DNA from: Sabellastarte sp. h YS-2021
Lineage: Eukaryota > Annelida > Polychaeta > Sabellida > Sabellidae
DNA length: 64,000 bases
Assembly (NCBI GenBank): GCA_964017235.1
Contig: OZ024929.1
Coordinates: forward strand, 66,869,603 to 66,933,602
Direction of reading: 5' to 3'
Within the stretch, counting starts at the first letter, position 1, and each line of letters opens with the position of its first letter. Shown here one piece after another: positions 1-10,070 of this stretch. The notes under the pieces are model-generated. The model worked only from the letters and a program-made list of their open reading frames with translations. It had not been told where the DNA came from and searched no databases. Both the position numbers and the translations under genes were made by a program.

Positions 1-2
1 GG

Positions 3-527
3 TTCACCCCTCATGTAGACTTATTCGCCACTCACCTGAATCACAAACTCCCTCTATATGTGTCTCCTATCCCAGACCCAAGGGCCTGGAACATAGATGC
101 TCTGAACATAAACTGGACCAGCCTCACGGCCTACGCCTACCCTCCTACGGCTCTCCTTCACAAGGTGATCCAAAAGATCAAGCAATGCCATTGCCTGATC
201 ATCGTGATAGCCCCAGGCTGGCCAGGGATGCCCTGGTTTTGGGACCTAGTGCAGCTCTCAACAGAGATCCCACTACAACTCCCAGTGTCAACGACCCTAC
301 TCAAACAGTCCCACAACTATGTGTTCCACAACAATCCACAACAGCTGAACCTCCACGCCTGGTGTCTAGGAGCGGACAACTCCAAGAACAAGGCTTCTCT
401 GTGGAGGTGGCAGAGAGAATTGCTGCCCCTCAGCGGTCATCAACAAGGACCATCTACAGGTCAGAGTGGGCCCTATTTGAAAAATGGTGCAGAGAAAATT
501 CGGTGGATTTCTCCACTCCATCTGTGA
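3..527 (+). pseudogene. DIRS pol (RT/RNase H/methyltransferase) C-terminal part, copy A
   Basis: The frame is open from base 3 to a stop at 527. It begins with the post-RNase H signature DLFAT, followed by PLYVSP, then AYAYPP and the strongly conserved IAPGWPGMPWFWDLV. In DIRS elements this segment lies in the Dam-like methyltransferase part of the pol ORF. The last third (LNLHAWCLG onwards) runs over the recombinase ORF in another frame, as is usual for DIRS. RT and RNase H catalytic cores lie outside the window. No stop falls inside the visible part, but the first 60 bases have no start because the gene continues to the left. The methyltransferase assignment is from family knowledge; the motif is seen directly. 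Confidence 0.8.
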
Positions 528-1450
528 AACAAATCTCAGATTTTTTCATGTACCTGTACCAAGACTTAAACAGGCGCCCCTCGACCATTGATGGTTACAG
601 GACTGCAATCGTTGACACTTTGGGCCCAACGGCCCAACACATTGCACACAATGCAGACCTTCATAGGTTACTCTCCAGTTTTCACAGGGATCGTCCTAAA
701 AGTTCCAGAAATTTACCCAAGTGGAACCTTTCTGTTGTCCTTAATGAGCTCACCAAAGCACCATTTGAGCCCATGAAAGACTCAGACCTCAAACATCTTA
801 CTCTCAAAACTGCTTTCTTGCTAGCCTTGGCCTCCGGCAAGCGCCGCAGCGAAATCCATGCCTGGGTCGCGAACAAAGTATCTAATTTAGGCCAATGGGA
901 AAAGGTCGCCTTGTTCCCTTCTTCTGATTTCATAGCCAAAAACCAACTAGCAAGAGAAGGTTCTCAAAGTGTGTCACCAGTGACTATCCCTGCTTTGACT
1001 ACCATTGTAGATAGACAGTTTAAGGAAGACAGGACCCTGTGTGTCACCAGTGACTATCCCTGCTTTGACTACCATTGTAGATAGACAGTTTAAGGAAGAC
1101 AAGACCTGAGAGGGTCTCGTTCTCTCCTTTTCATCTCCTTTAAGAAAGGACATACCTCAGACATCAGACCCGCTACACTCTCTTCATGGTTGAAACAAAC
1201 CATCCTACTTTGTTACAAACAAGCAGATCAACAAGCCTTGGACTTGGCCTAAGTCAAAGCGCATGACATCCGGGCCTTCGCGGCCTCTAAGGCCTTTTAC
1301 GGTGGAGTATCGGTGGACCAAATCATGCAAGCCTGTCACTGGAAAGCTCACAACACATTCACAAATTTTTACCTAAAAGACCTTACTTGGTCGGACACCA
1401 ACAACAATATGTATCTGGGACCTGTAGTGGCGGCACAACAAGTCCTAGAT
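185..1450 (+). pseudogene. DIRS tyrosine recombinase, copy A, frameshifted
   Basis: This encodes the YR enzyme that would integrate a circular DIRS DNA. The core-binding part is readable (RTIYRSEWALFEKW, then ISDFFMYLYQDL and STIDGYRTAI). The first catalytic arginine lies in LASGKRRSEIHAW. After residue 290 the frame is broken by a 70-bp tandem duplication (969-1100). The catalytic C-terminus continues in another frame with HDIRAFAAS (box II, HxxR) near 1262-1288, CHWKAH near 1332 and the tyrosine in TNFYLKDL near 1365. An in-frame stop also lies near 1249. All key residues of a YR can therefore be found, but not in one frame. The start at 185 is only the first ATG of an open frame overlapping pol. 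Confidence 0.8.
969..1100 (+). repeat. 70-bp tandem duplication inside the YR gene
   Basis: Bases 969-1030 recur at 1039-1100 with no visible mismatch, a period of 70. Copies B and C have this segment once, so the duplication is private to copy A. Seventy is not a multiple of three, so it shifts the recombinase frame and creates the stop at 1082-1084. Confidence 0.9.
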
Positions 1451-1973
1451 CCTTCCCCTCAGACCAGTTGTCCTCGGAAAGAAAAAAAGGGGGGGGGGGG
1501 GGGGGGCACATCCGCTACAACCAAGTCTTCAGGAGTCTCTCCCAGGATCTAGGTATTCCTTTACCTTCAAGATGTTACGGGTAAGGTCATTTTGTTTTTT
1601 AATTATCAGGTAATTTCTATTAAGGACTAATTCAGTTGTCGTTAATCTCATATTTCAGGTTAAAAATTTCATGAGATGCCCAACCACTGGGTTGGTCAGT
1701 CACACGTGAAGGTCTACTAGGGACCCTTAGACCTCGAAGTGAGCACCGCTGCACTTCCGTCCTACTACCAAACATCTGGACAGTTTTAGCACTGTCCCTT
1801 TCTACTTAGGTTTTTTGGCTCGTTACAGGCCCGATCTTCAGGATCGGGGCTCTGTAAAAGGGACTCAGACTGGTATTTCTGGCACTATTCTGTATATATA
1901 TTAATTCAAATCTTAGAAAAAATGACATATCTTCCAGTCTCAGCTGTAATCCCGCCACCGGGTGGTTGAATTC

Positions 1974-2080
1974 AGCATTAAGTCCCACATGGTAAGCTAT
2001 TGTAGCGTAATAAAATTAAAAATTTTAATTACTTAAATGTAGCTTTTATAAGCTACAAGCTTACCATGTGGGACTTAGGA
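1974..2080. repeat. DIRS internal inverted region (ICR-like), copy A
   Basis: Perfect 17-bp inverted arms lie at 1982-1998 (GTCCCACATGGTAAGCT) and 2058-2074, separated by 59 bp. The spacer itself contains a palindromic core around TAGCTTTTATAAGCTA. The arm sequence recurs at the outer edge of the right terminal repeat (2281-2297). In DIRS elements an internal complementary region matches the joined element ends and is thought to template circle formation. This segment sits where the ICR is expected, and homologues occur in copy B (27700-27785) and copy C (44083-44171). Confidence 0.7.
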
Positions 2081-2149
2081 GAGTCCCACCCTGCCTCCCC
2101 GCTGTTTACAGCTGAGGGGTAGGTTTAATAAAAAAAAAAAAAAAATTTT

Positions 2150-2335
2150 CAACGAGAAAGTAGGGCGATTGGTCAGAAGATATCACGTGACGACAACTAC
2201 AGTATATCCGGTGGCTAACAAGAACGATCTTTTTTTCTAAGACGTTGGCCCCGGGTGTGGCAACCCGAGAACAGCATTAAGTCCCACATGGTAAACTTGT
2301 AGCTTATAAAAGCTACATTTAAGTAATTAAAATTT
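2150..2335 (+). repeat. right inverted terminal repeat of DIRS copy A
   Basis: Read on the minus strand, this matches the left ends of copies B (20475-20625) and C (39945-40084). Shared blocks are CCACATGG, the GACGTTGGCC block and a CTTTTTTTCT/TTTTTCT block. It ends with GTAGCTTATAAAAGCTAC, which is the inverse of the ICR spacer. Confidence 0.7.
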
Positions 2336-3135
2336 TCAAATTAATGTTGTCATCTTGAAAATATAGCATTTAAGAGAGAATAAATTTATGCAAACCTTGA
2401 GTATTACAAGACAATTCAATAGCAATCTACTTAAACATTATTTTTACCTTTATATAACTGAGACTTTTGCTCTAAAAGTCTCCTGACCTTTGTACTGTTT
2501 CCTTTCTTCTGTATTTCATGGTGTCCTAAACTGTTTCCCTGGGCTGTGGGTACGGACATGTCTAATGATATTTTTTTCATACATCCTGAATATTCCTAAT
2601 AGTTGCATTGTTATGTCTTTGGGGTCTCTACAAAGTATACAGAATTTAATCTTTACACTTTTGTTTCTTTAATGACAATACATTTATTATTTTTGGGACA
2701 GATTTTTCTGGTTTTGTATATAAGACATTGTAAAAATGCTTACCTTTATTGAGTTCTATTCACTAAATTTGTCTAAACAGCTCTCCTCAAGCTTTTCAGT
2801 TTTCCCAGCGATAATTTGTCACACAGACTTAACTTATGATGACAATATTACTGGAAGATTACAAGATGTCACACATTTGTACATACTTAACACTTAGATT
2901 AATAATCATATATAATCATAGAAAGTCATGGACTGAGAATAATTGATCAGTAATGTGTTGTCTTGGGTCAAATGGGTATTTTCATGTTTCAAGAGCCTCT
3001 AGATATCTATACATATTAATTCAAAGTATTTGTGAAACTTACTTATAAGATGCAAATGGTTTCAGCATATTTTGTATTGCTTGTAAGGATCATAGTTCTT
3101 TGTTTAAAGGCTCTTTATTAAGGTCATTATTGTTT
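2336..3135. other. AT-rich stretch without recognised features
   Basis: No long open frame, no recognisable transposon domain and no clear tandem structure is seen. The short ORF at 2490-2672 is hydrophobic and matches nothing recognised. It is probably intergenic or intronic sequence. Confidence 0.5.
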
Positions 3136-4770
3136 GTGTATGGGAGACCTTCAGGCTCCGCCGGCTCCTGCGGCTCTGCCGGCTCCGCATTTTGTTTTCC
3201 TTATAACTCTGTAACTGTTAGGCGGATTTCACATGGTGAAGTTTCAGACCTGTAGATAATTACTCACCTACTCAAAATGAGTAAATGCGAATTATCTCTT
3301 AAAAGTATTGCAGATAGCCAATTTTTCTCAAATGTGTATGGGAGACCTTCAGGCTCCGCCGGCTCCTGCGGCTCCACCGGCTCCGCATTTTGTTTTCCTT
3401 ATAACTCTGTAACTGTTAGGCGGATTTCACATGGTGAAGTTTCAGACCTGTAGATAATTACTCACCTACTCAAAATGAGTAAATGCGAATTATCTCTTAA
3501 AAGTATTGCAGATAGCCAATTTTTCTCAAATAACTCATTCACCTACTTTTGGAAGAGCTTTCACATGGTGAAGTTTCAGACCCATAGCTAATTACTCACC
3601 TACTCAAAATGAGTAAATGCTAATTATCTCTAAAAGTATTGCAGATAGCCAATTTTTCTCAAATAACCCATTCACCTACTTTTGGGAGAGCTTTCACTTG
3701 GTGAAGTTTCAGACCCATAGCTAATTATTCACCTACTCAAAATGAGTAAATGCTAATTATCTGTAAAAGTATTGCGGATACCCAATTTTTATCAAATAAC
3801 TCATTCATCTACTTGTGGGAGAGCTTTCACATGGTGAAGTTTCAGACCCATAGCTAATTACTCACCTACTCAAAATGAGTAAATGCGAATTATCTCTAAA
3901 AGTATTGCAGATAGCCAATTTTTCTCAAATAAATCATTCACCTACTTTTGGGAGAGCTTTCACTTGGTAAAGTTTCAGACCCATAGCTAATTACTCACCT
4001 ACTCAAAATGAGTAAATGCTAATTATCTCAAAAACTATTGCGGATACCCAATTTTTATCAAATAATTCATTCATGTACTTTTGGAAGAGCTTTCACATGG
4101 TGAAGTTTCAGACCCGTAGATAATTACTCACCTACTCAAAATGAGTAAATGCGAATTTTCTCTTAAAAGTATTGCAGATAGCCAATTTTTCTCAAATAAC
4201 TCATTCATCTACTTTTGGAAGAGCTTTCACATGGTGAAGTTTCAGACCCATAGCTAATTACTCACCTACTCAAAATGAGTAAATGCAAATTATCTCTAAA
4301 AGTATTGCAGATAGCCAATTTTTCTCAAATAACTCATTCACCTACTCTTGGGAGAGCTTTCACTTGGTGAAGTTTCAGACCCATAGCTAATTATTCACCT
4401 ACTCAAAATGAGTAAATGCTAATTATCTGTAAAAGTATTGCGGATACCCAATTTTTATCAAATACTCATTCATCTACTTGTGGGAGAGCTTTCACATGGT
4501 GAAGTTTCAGACCGATAACTAATTACTCGCCCACTCAAAATGAGTAAATGCGAATTATCTCTAAAAGTATTGCAGATAGCCAATTTTTCTCAAATAACTC
4601 ATTCACCTACTTTTGGGAGAACTTTCACTTGGTGAAGTTTCAGACCCATAGCTAATTATTCACCTACTCAAAATGAGTAAATGTGAATTATCTCTTAATA
4701 GTATTGCAGATAGCCAATTTTTCTCAAATAACTCATTCACCTACTTTTGGAAGAGCTTTCACACACGAAA
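3136..4770 (+). repeat. satellite array, about 133-bp monomers (about 12 units)
   Basis: The anchor TTTCAC(A/T)TGGTGAAGTTTC recurs at about 3227, 3425, 3557, 3692, 3825, 3958, 4091, 4225, 4358, 4490 and 4623, with a degenerate end at 4757. Spacing is 132-135 bp after two initial 198-bp units. The two 198-bp units carry an extra GC-rich leader (GGCTCCGCCGG...). Most monomers alternate between an ACATGG and an ACTTGG variant, which suggests a dimeric higher-order unit. The monomer shares CACCTACTTTTG, CAGACC..TAGCT and GAGTAAAT with the arrays at 13390-14350 and 32200-33200. Confidence 0.9.
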
Positions 4771-5267
4771 ATGATAAATTGTGAATACCTCGGAAAAGCT
4801 ATTTCTTGTCCTTTAATGCTCGGCGGGAGATACACACCGCGGCAGTGGTCTTGTCAAAAATTTTTGTCTCCCCAAAAATGGTGGCCATTTTGAATTTTCA
4901 AAGTTTTTGCAAAACACAAAAATGCTTATATCTCGAAAACGGTACTAGATGGAGCGAACTCAACAAAATTTTGGACCTGCTGGGTATCTCTGCAGAGTAG
5001 CCATGCCAATTTTCAAAATATTTTTGTCTCGCCAAATATAGCGGACATTTGGAATTTTCGAATTTTTTGCAAAACACAAAAATGCTTATATCTTGAAAAC
5101 CGTGCTAGATAGAGCAGACTGCGCTGACTTTGGTTGCCACAACAGTATAAGGCTAGAAACGAAGCATTTTCTTAATACTTTAGCACTCACCTTTATATCC
5201 TTTTCGGGACGCTTTGTTTTTGCTATGCAAAAACATTATCTTTTTTTTTTTGCGAGCGATCCTCTAG
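3136..5267 (+). mobile_element. Helitron-like element with internal array (3' end clear, 5' end uncertain)
   Basis: The right end shows the block TTCGGGACGCTTTG, a perfect 8-bp-stem hairpin (GTTTTTGC-TAT-GCAAAAAC, 5216-5234) and then CTAG at 5264-5267 followed by TT. The same arrangement ends the elements at 12156 and 12652. A hairpin just before a CTRR terminus is the Helitron/Helentron 3' signature. The spacer between hairpin and CTAG (29 bp) is longer than in the other two copies. No AAGCGTCCC 5' terminus was found upstream, so the left limit is simply set at the start of the array. There is no coding capacity, so it is non-autonomous. Confidence 0.55.
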
Positions 5268-6606
5268 TTAATTAAAAAAATTTTACAGTTCAAAAAGGAA
5301 TGAGATATTGCAAATATTTGGAATGTATAATGTTTTATTGAGGTGTCCTCATTATTGAGGGGCAGAATATTCATATTTTACATGTGTATTATATATGCAG
5401 TGTACATTGTTAAATGTGTTGATATAACAAGATTGTGTATGGGTGGACTGTATGCTTCAAAATCACAGTGCTATTGACAAGATTGTTTGAACCAGTTACT
5501 TATTCATCTCAGTTCTCTGTGTTACTCTTGAGTAAAATATTGTTTCTTGTGGGCTATTTGAAAGTAAACAGATTAAAATTTTTGTAAAAATTGAAATTTT
5601 GTTGAATCAAATTTATGTATCTTTGAATTACAAATAATTTATGGCATTGTAATTAAAAAAATTTAAAAGGTTAAACAAAACTATTGTTTTGTTATCTTCA
5701 TATTATGTTTGCCCCCGTCAGCTGGGAGATGGATGTTGGATTTTTATTTTTATTTGGCATGGATACCATTGTTTATGCAGGAGTATGCCACCACAGTGTG
5801 TGTAGAGATTTTCTTTTATCCCTCTCTGGAAAAAACTATTACAGGTAAACTGCACAAATTTGTTGGATATGTTCATTTTTACAAAAGCTTGCCTATGATA
5901 TTTTTGGCCTCATTTTGAAAAACAAGATGGCCACCATAGGTGTTTCGTTGACAGTCATCGAGGAGGTTTACAAATTCTTTTTCTCATCTATGGAAAGTTG
6001 AATCTCTATGGTTGATATTTTAATAGATATATATGTCCTACATACATTTGACCTTTGAAGCTTGTCCCTTGACCACAAAAAAAACCACTGACACCATTGT
6101 TTACGGATTTTCTTTCTTATGGATTTGTTATCCCAGGTATTTGTTCCTATTTGCTCTGAAGGGTAAGTTGCAGATGGGTTGTTAAGTGTAAAAGTGAGTA
6201 ATAGCTACTTTAATAATCTCACAGTTGAGTAAATTATGTATATCTTGAAAACTATTGCATTTTTAGCATTTTCATTTCAGTGGAAATCGAAAGTGTGATT
6301 TATCTCGAAAACCATTAGAGATAGACCAGTTTTGAGCAAATTTTAGACCATTTGGGTAGTAGGGACCAGTTATGTGAAACCTCTGCATAAATTTTGAATT
6401 TTCCAAATTTCGGATGTCATCTTGAATTTTGAAAGAAACTGGAAATGCTTAACTTCAACATCGTTAGAGATGGAGTAATTTGGATAAATTTTAGACCTTT
6501 TTTGGGTGTTTGATTTGACCTTTGAAGCCTGTTTGAAATTCAAATAGGATTTTCATGATAAAAATTTTTATATTGGTCCTACTTCAATAGATAAGGTATC
6601 TTTTAA
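5268..6606. repeat. dispersed non-coding repeats
   Basis: No gene is visible. The stretch 5820-6020 (AAACAAGATGGCC, CTCATCTATGGAAAGTTGAA) and 6180-6520 (GAGTAATAGCTACTTT, CTCGAAAACCATTAGAGATAGA) match, in the same order, the sequence at 31640-33800. The two regions therefore look like diverged copies of one long composite repeat. Confidence 0.6.
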
Positions 6607-7436
6607 ATGCAAAAATTGCCTTCGATCGACTAGGAAAGTGTCTCGAAGATGTCAAACTGTGGTTGTGTGTAAATCAACTAAAGCTGAATGCCGATAAGAC
6701 CGACTTCATTATATTTGGCTCCAAGTCTCAACAAGATAAGTTAAACCCATTCTTTCCAGTAAACATATTGGGTGAATCACTGATACCTTCAGATGCCGTT
6801 AAGAATTTGGGTGTCTGGTTTGACTCAGACTTTTCCTTCACCAAATATGTTAAAAGTGTATGTAAACTTTGTTTCATCCAGATGAGGGATCTTAGACAAA
6901 TTCGACAGTACTTGACTCGTGATGCTGCTCTTATGGCTGCAAACGCACTTGTGGGGAGTAGACTTGACTACTGTAACTCCTTGTTTAGGGATCTATCTGT
7001 TTCTAACCTACGCAAGCTACAATGCATTCAAAACAGTCTGGCCAGAATTGTTTGTAGAGCCACACGTCTTTCTCATACCACTCCACTAAGAAAAGCCCTT
7101 CCTTGGCTACCCATAAGGCACCGTTGCATCTTCAAGACTGCCTTGCTGGTATACAAATACCTACATACTAACTGTCCAAAATATTTCAGCCCATTCCTCA
7201 AAGTTAGACAATGTGCCTATAATACTCGGTTGAGTCAATCTGATGGTATAATTCTACATGTTCCTCAATACCAACCATCTATTTACAAATCCACAAAGCA
7301 GTTTGGTCTAAGCTTTGCATATGATGCTCCCAAAATATGGAATGAACTCCCGGATGATGTACGATCTGCCACTTCTATTGCTTCCTTCAGAAAAAAACTT
7401 AAGGCATACCTATTCTGCCAAGCTTATCCTCCCTAG
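6607..7436 (+). pseudogene. LINE reverse transcriptase C-terminus
   Basis: A single open frame (ATG at 6663, open from about 6607) ends at 7436. It holds the palm-to-thumb end of a non-LTR RT: LKLNADKTDF, KNLGVWFD, SRLDYCNSLF, LPWLPIRHR, then KIWNELPDDVR and SFRKKLKAYLF. These blocks match the intact LINE at 60227 one for one. The frame has no stop or shift, so the copy is fairly young. It lacks the endonuclease and the YADD core, so it is not functional. The ATG at 6663 is internal to the original ORF and has no meaning as a start. Confidence 0.85.
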
Positions 7437-7595
7437 TATTTTCCACCTCATATGGCGTTCTCCGTGATGTCGACCATTGCTATGGATAAGGACAATGATT
7501 TTTTGTGACTATGCTTATGATGTTGCGCCTTAGAGTCTGTCACTTTGGCAGAGATTAAGCGCTATAAAAGTTGAATTGGAATTTTATAACAAACA
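6607..7595 (+). mobile_element. 5'-truncated LINE (CR1/L2 group)
   Basis: The copy starts abruptly inside the RT gene, just before motif D (LKLNADKTDFIIFG). It keeps the C-terminal domain to a natural stop, followed by about 150 bp of 3' UTR ending near GCGCTATAAAAGTTGA. Truncation at the 5' end is the usual outcome of target-primed reverse transcription. Protein similarity to the C-terminus of the intact LINE at 60227-63190 is high across the whole length. No convincing target-site duplication was found. Confidence 0.85.
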
Positions 7596-7724
7596 GCACA
7601 TCTCTGGGCCATTTGTACTTTTGGAGGAGAAGGTGTTCATGCATACTGAGACAACACAGAGTAATGCCATAATGTCAGCTGACTGACAAGTGTTCGAGGC
7701 ATGTAGATCCGTTTGTTCATCTGT

Positions 7725-7894
7725 TCCCCAGAGCCATTAGAAGGGAGATACCCCCACCCAAAATGTGAAATTTCAACTATTTATCACAATTTTCTCATTG
7801 ACTATTGCAGGGATTGGACTCTTATCTTGCATATATGTACTAGGCCACAAGTAGATTCCCTTATGTGGGTATCATATCTTGATCTTTCTTAATT
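7725..7894 (+). repeat. direct repeat, copy 1 (abuts Helitron-like element)
   Basis: From CTGTTCCCCAGAGCCATTAGAA to GATCTTTCTTAATT, this matches 13165-13345 with scattered differences. The similarity stops exactly where the Helitron-like element at 7895 begins, while in the other copy the sequence runs on into ATTTTTTATG. It therefore gives an empty-site comparison for the left junction. Confidence 0.7.
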
Positions 7895-8329
7895 AAGCGT
7901 CCCTGAAGGGTCGCTTATTTGGTTTCACCTCAGTTTCCTCGCCGCCGCCACCGCCACATTATGGTCTCACTTCAATATCTCCCTTATTATTGCAAGCTTT
8001 TTAACCATATTTGGCAGTTATATACCTTAGGCGTAGGAAAATTTTTCCACATGCTTAAATTTGACCTTTGATCTTTATCAAGGTCACATGATCAAAAAAT
8101 AGTTTTTTCGGGTACACCCGCCCGTCATCGCAGTTCAGGAAAATCTACTGACCGCAGTAACTTCATACACATGTTTATACTATCAAAAACGTGAGCTGAT
8201 TAGATTTTGGGAGCAATCCGATGAAAATTGACCAATTTATGAGTGATTTTCTCACAGGTACCAATCAGAAAGCTTAAAATTCATGTGACACCCCCCCCCC
8301 CCCCCCCCCCATTATCTTCTTAAGTATTG

Positions 8330-10060
8330 CATTTAGAGCCATAAAATGTATTGGGAGGTAGTAGGAAACCATATGTGGAGAGTCTAGAAAGTAAGTCAAA
8401 TTTCCCCCCCGACCCCCCTGTAGGGGTCAAACTGGGGTCATAAAATAGCCAATTTCATCTTTTCCCCTTATATTTCCTTTATTCTTGCTTCTAGAGCTTG
8501 AGAATGTATAAGAGGTATTGGCAAACCATATGTGAAGAGTCTAGATAGCCGGTCATATTTACCCCCAGACCCTCCCTTATGGGTCAAACTGGGGTCATAA
8601 AATAGCCGATTTTGTGTTTTTGCCGTTTATCTCCTTTATTCTTGCTTTTAGAGCTTTAGAATGTATGAAGAGGTATTGGGAAACCATATGTGAAGAGTCT
8701 AGATAGCTGGTCAGATTTACCCCCGGACCCCCCCCCCTTATGGGTCAAACTGGGGTCATAAAATAGCCAATTTTGTGTTTTTGCCTTATATCTCCTTTAT
8801 TCTTGCTTTTACAGTTTTAGAATGTATTAAGAGGTATTGGGAAACCTTATGCGGTGAGTCTAGATAGCCGGTCAGATTTACCCCCGCATGCCCCCTTATG
8901 GGTCAAACTGGGGTCATAAAGTAGTCGATTTTGTGTTTTGGCCTTTTATTTCGTTTATTCTTGCTTTTACAGCTTTAGAATGTATTAAGAGGTATTGGGA
9001 AACCATATGTGAAGAGTCTAGATAGCTGGTCAGATTTACCCCTGGACCCCCCCTTAATGGGTCAAACTGGGGTCATAAAATCGCCGATTTTGTGTTTTTG
9101 CCTTTTATCTCCTTTATTCTTGCTTTTAGAGCTTTAGAATGTATTGAGAGGTATTGGGAAACCATATGTGAAGAGTCTAGATAGCTGGTCAGATTTACCC
9201 CCGGACCCCCCCTTATGGGTCAAACTGGGGTCATAAAATAGCCAATCTTGTGTTTTTGCCTTATATCTCCTTTATTCTTGCTTTTACAGTTTTAGAATGT
9301 ATTAAGAGGTATTGGGAAACCTTATGTGGTGAGTCTAGATAGCCGGTCAGATTTACCCCCGCATCCCCCCTTATGGGTCAAACTGGGGTCATAAAATAGT
9401 CGATTTTGTGTTTTGGCCTTTTATTTCCTTTATTCTTGCTTTTACAGCTTTAGAATGTATTAAGAGGTATTGCGAAACCATATGTGAAGAGTCTAGATAG
9501 CTGGTCAGATTTACCCCTGGACCCCCCTTATGGGTCAAACTGGGGGTCATAAAATAGCTGATTTTGTGTTTTTGCCTTATATCTCCTTTATTCTTGCTTT
9601 TAGAGTTTAGAATGTATTAAGAGGTATTGGGAAACCATATGTGAAGAGTCTAGATAGCTGGTCAGATTTACCCCTGGACACCCCTTATGGGTCAAAGTGG
9701 GGTTATAAAATCGCCGATTATGTGCTTTCACCTTTTATCTCCTTTATTCTTGCTTTTAGTGCTTTAGAATGTATTAAGAGGTATTGGGAAAGCATATGTG
9801 AAGAGTCTAGATAGCTGGTCCGATTTACCCCCGGACCCCCCCCCCCCCCCATGGGTCAAACTGGGGTCATAAAATAGCCGATTTTGTGTTTTTGCCTCTT
9901 ATCTCCTATATTTTTGGTTTTACAGTTTTAGAATGTATTAAGAGGTATTGGGAAACCTTATGTGAAGAGTCTAGATAGCTGGTCAGATTTACCCCCAGAT
10001 CCCCCCTTATGGGTCAAACTGGGGTCATAAAATAGCAGATTTTGTGATTTTGCCTTTCAT
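8330..10060 (+). repeat. array of about 158-bp units in element 1
   Basis: The anchor GGGTCAAACTGGGGTCATAA recurs at about 8424, 8581, 8742, 8900, 9059, 9217, 9375, 9532, 9689, 9853 and 10011, a spacing of 157-164 bp. Each unit also carries CTCCTTTATTCTTGCTTTTA and GAAGAGTCTAGATAGC. A C-tract of variable length lies just before the anchor in every unit. The last unit is interrupted at 10070 by element 2 and resumes at 12157. Confidence 0.92.
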
Positions 10061-10070
10061 CTCTTTTATT

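Larger units (their letters stand above)
1..2335 (+). mobile_element. DIRS-like YR retrotransposon copy A, 3' half
   Basis: The element enters from the left edge of the window. In order it holds the end of the RT/RNase H/methyltransferase ORF, an overlapping tyrosine recombinase ORF, a 3' non-coding stretch, a hairpin-forming internal region and a right inverted terminal repeat. This order is the known DIRS arrangement (YR instead of DDE integrase, ITRs instead of LTRs). It is closely related in sequence to copies B (20475-27785) and C (39945-44378). Both ORFs carry lesions, so the copy is dead. The right limit near 2335 is where similarity to its own internal region stops and is approximate. 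Confidence 0.85.

Noticed and set aside
3136..4770. Regular repeats that could be read as a CRISPR array
   Set aside because: The whole unit of about 133 bp is repeated, with no unique spacers between short repeats. The context is eukaryotic transposons and no cas-like genes are present.
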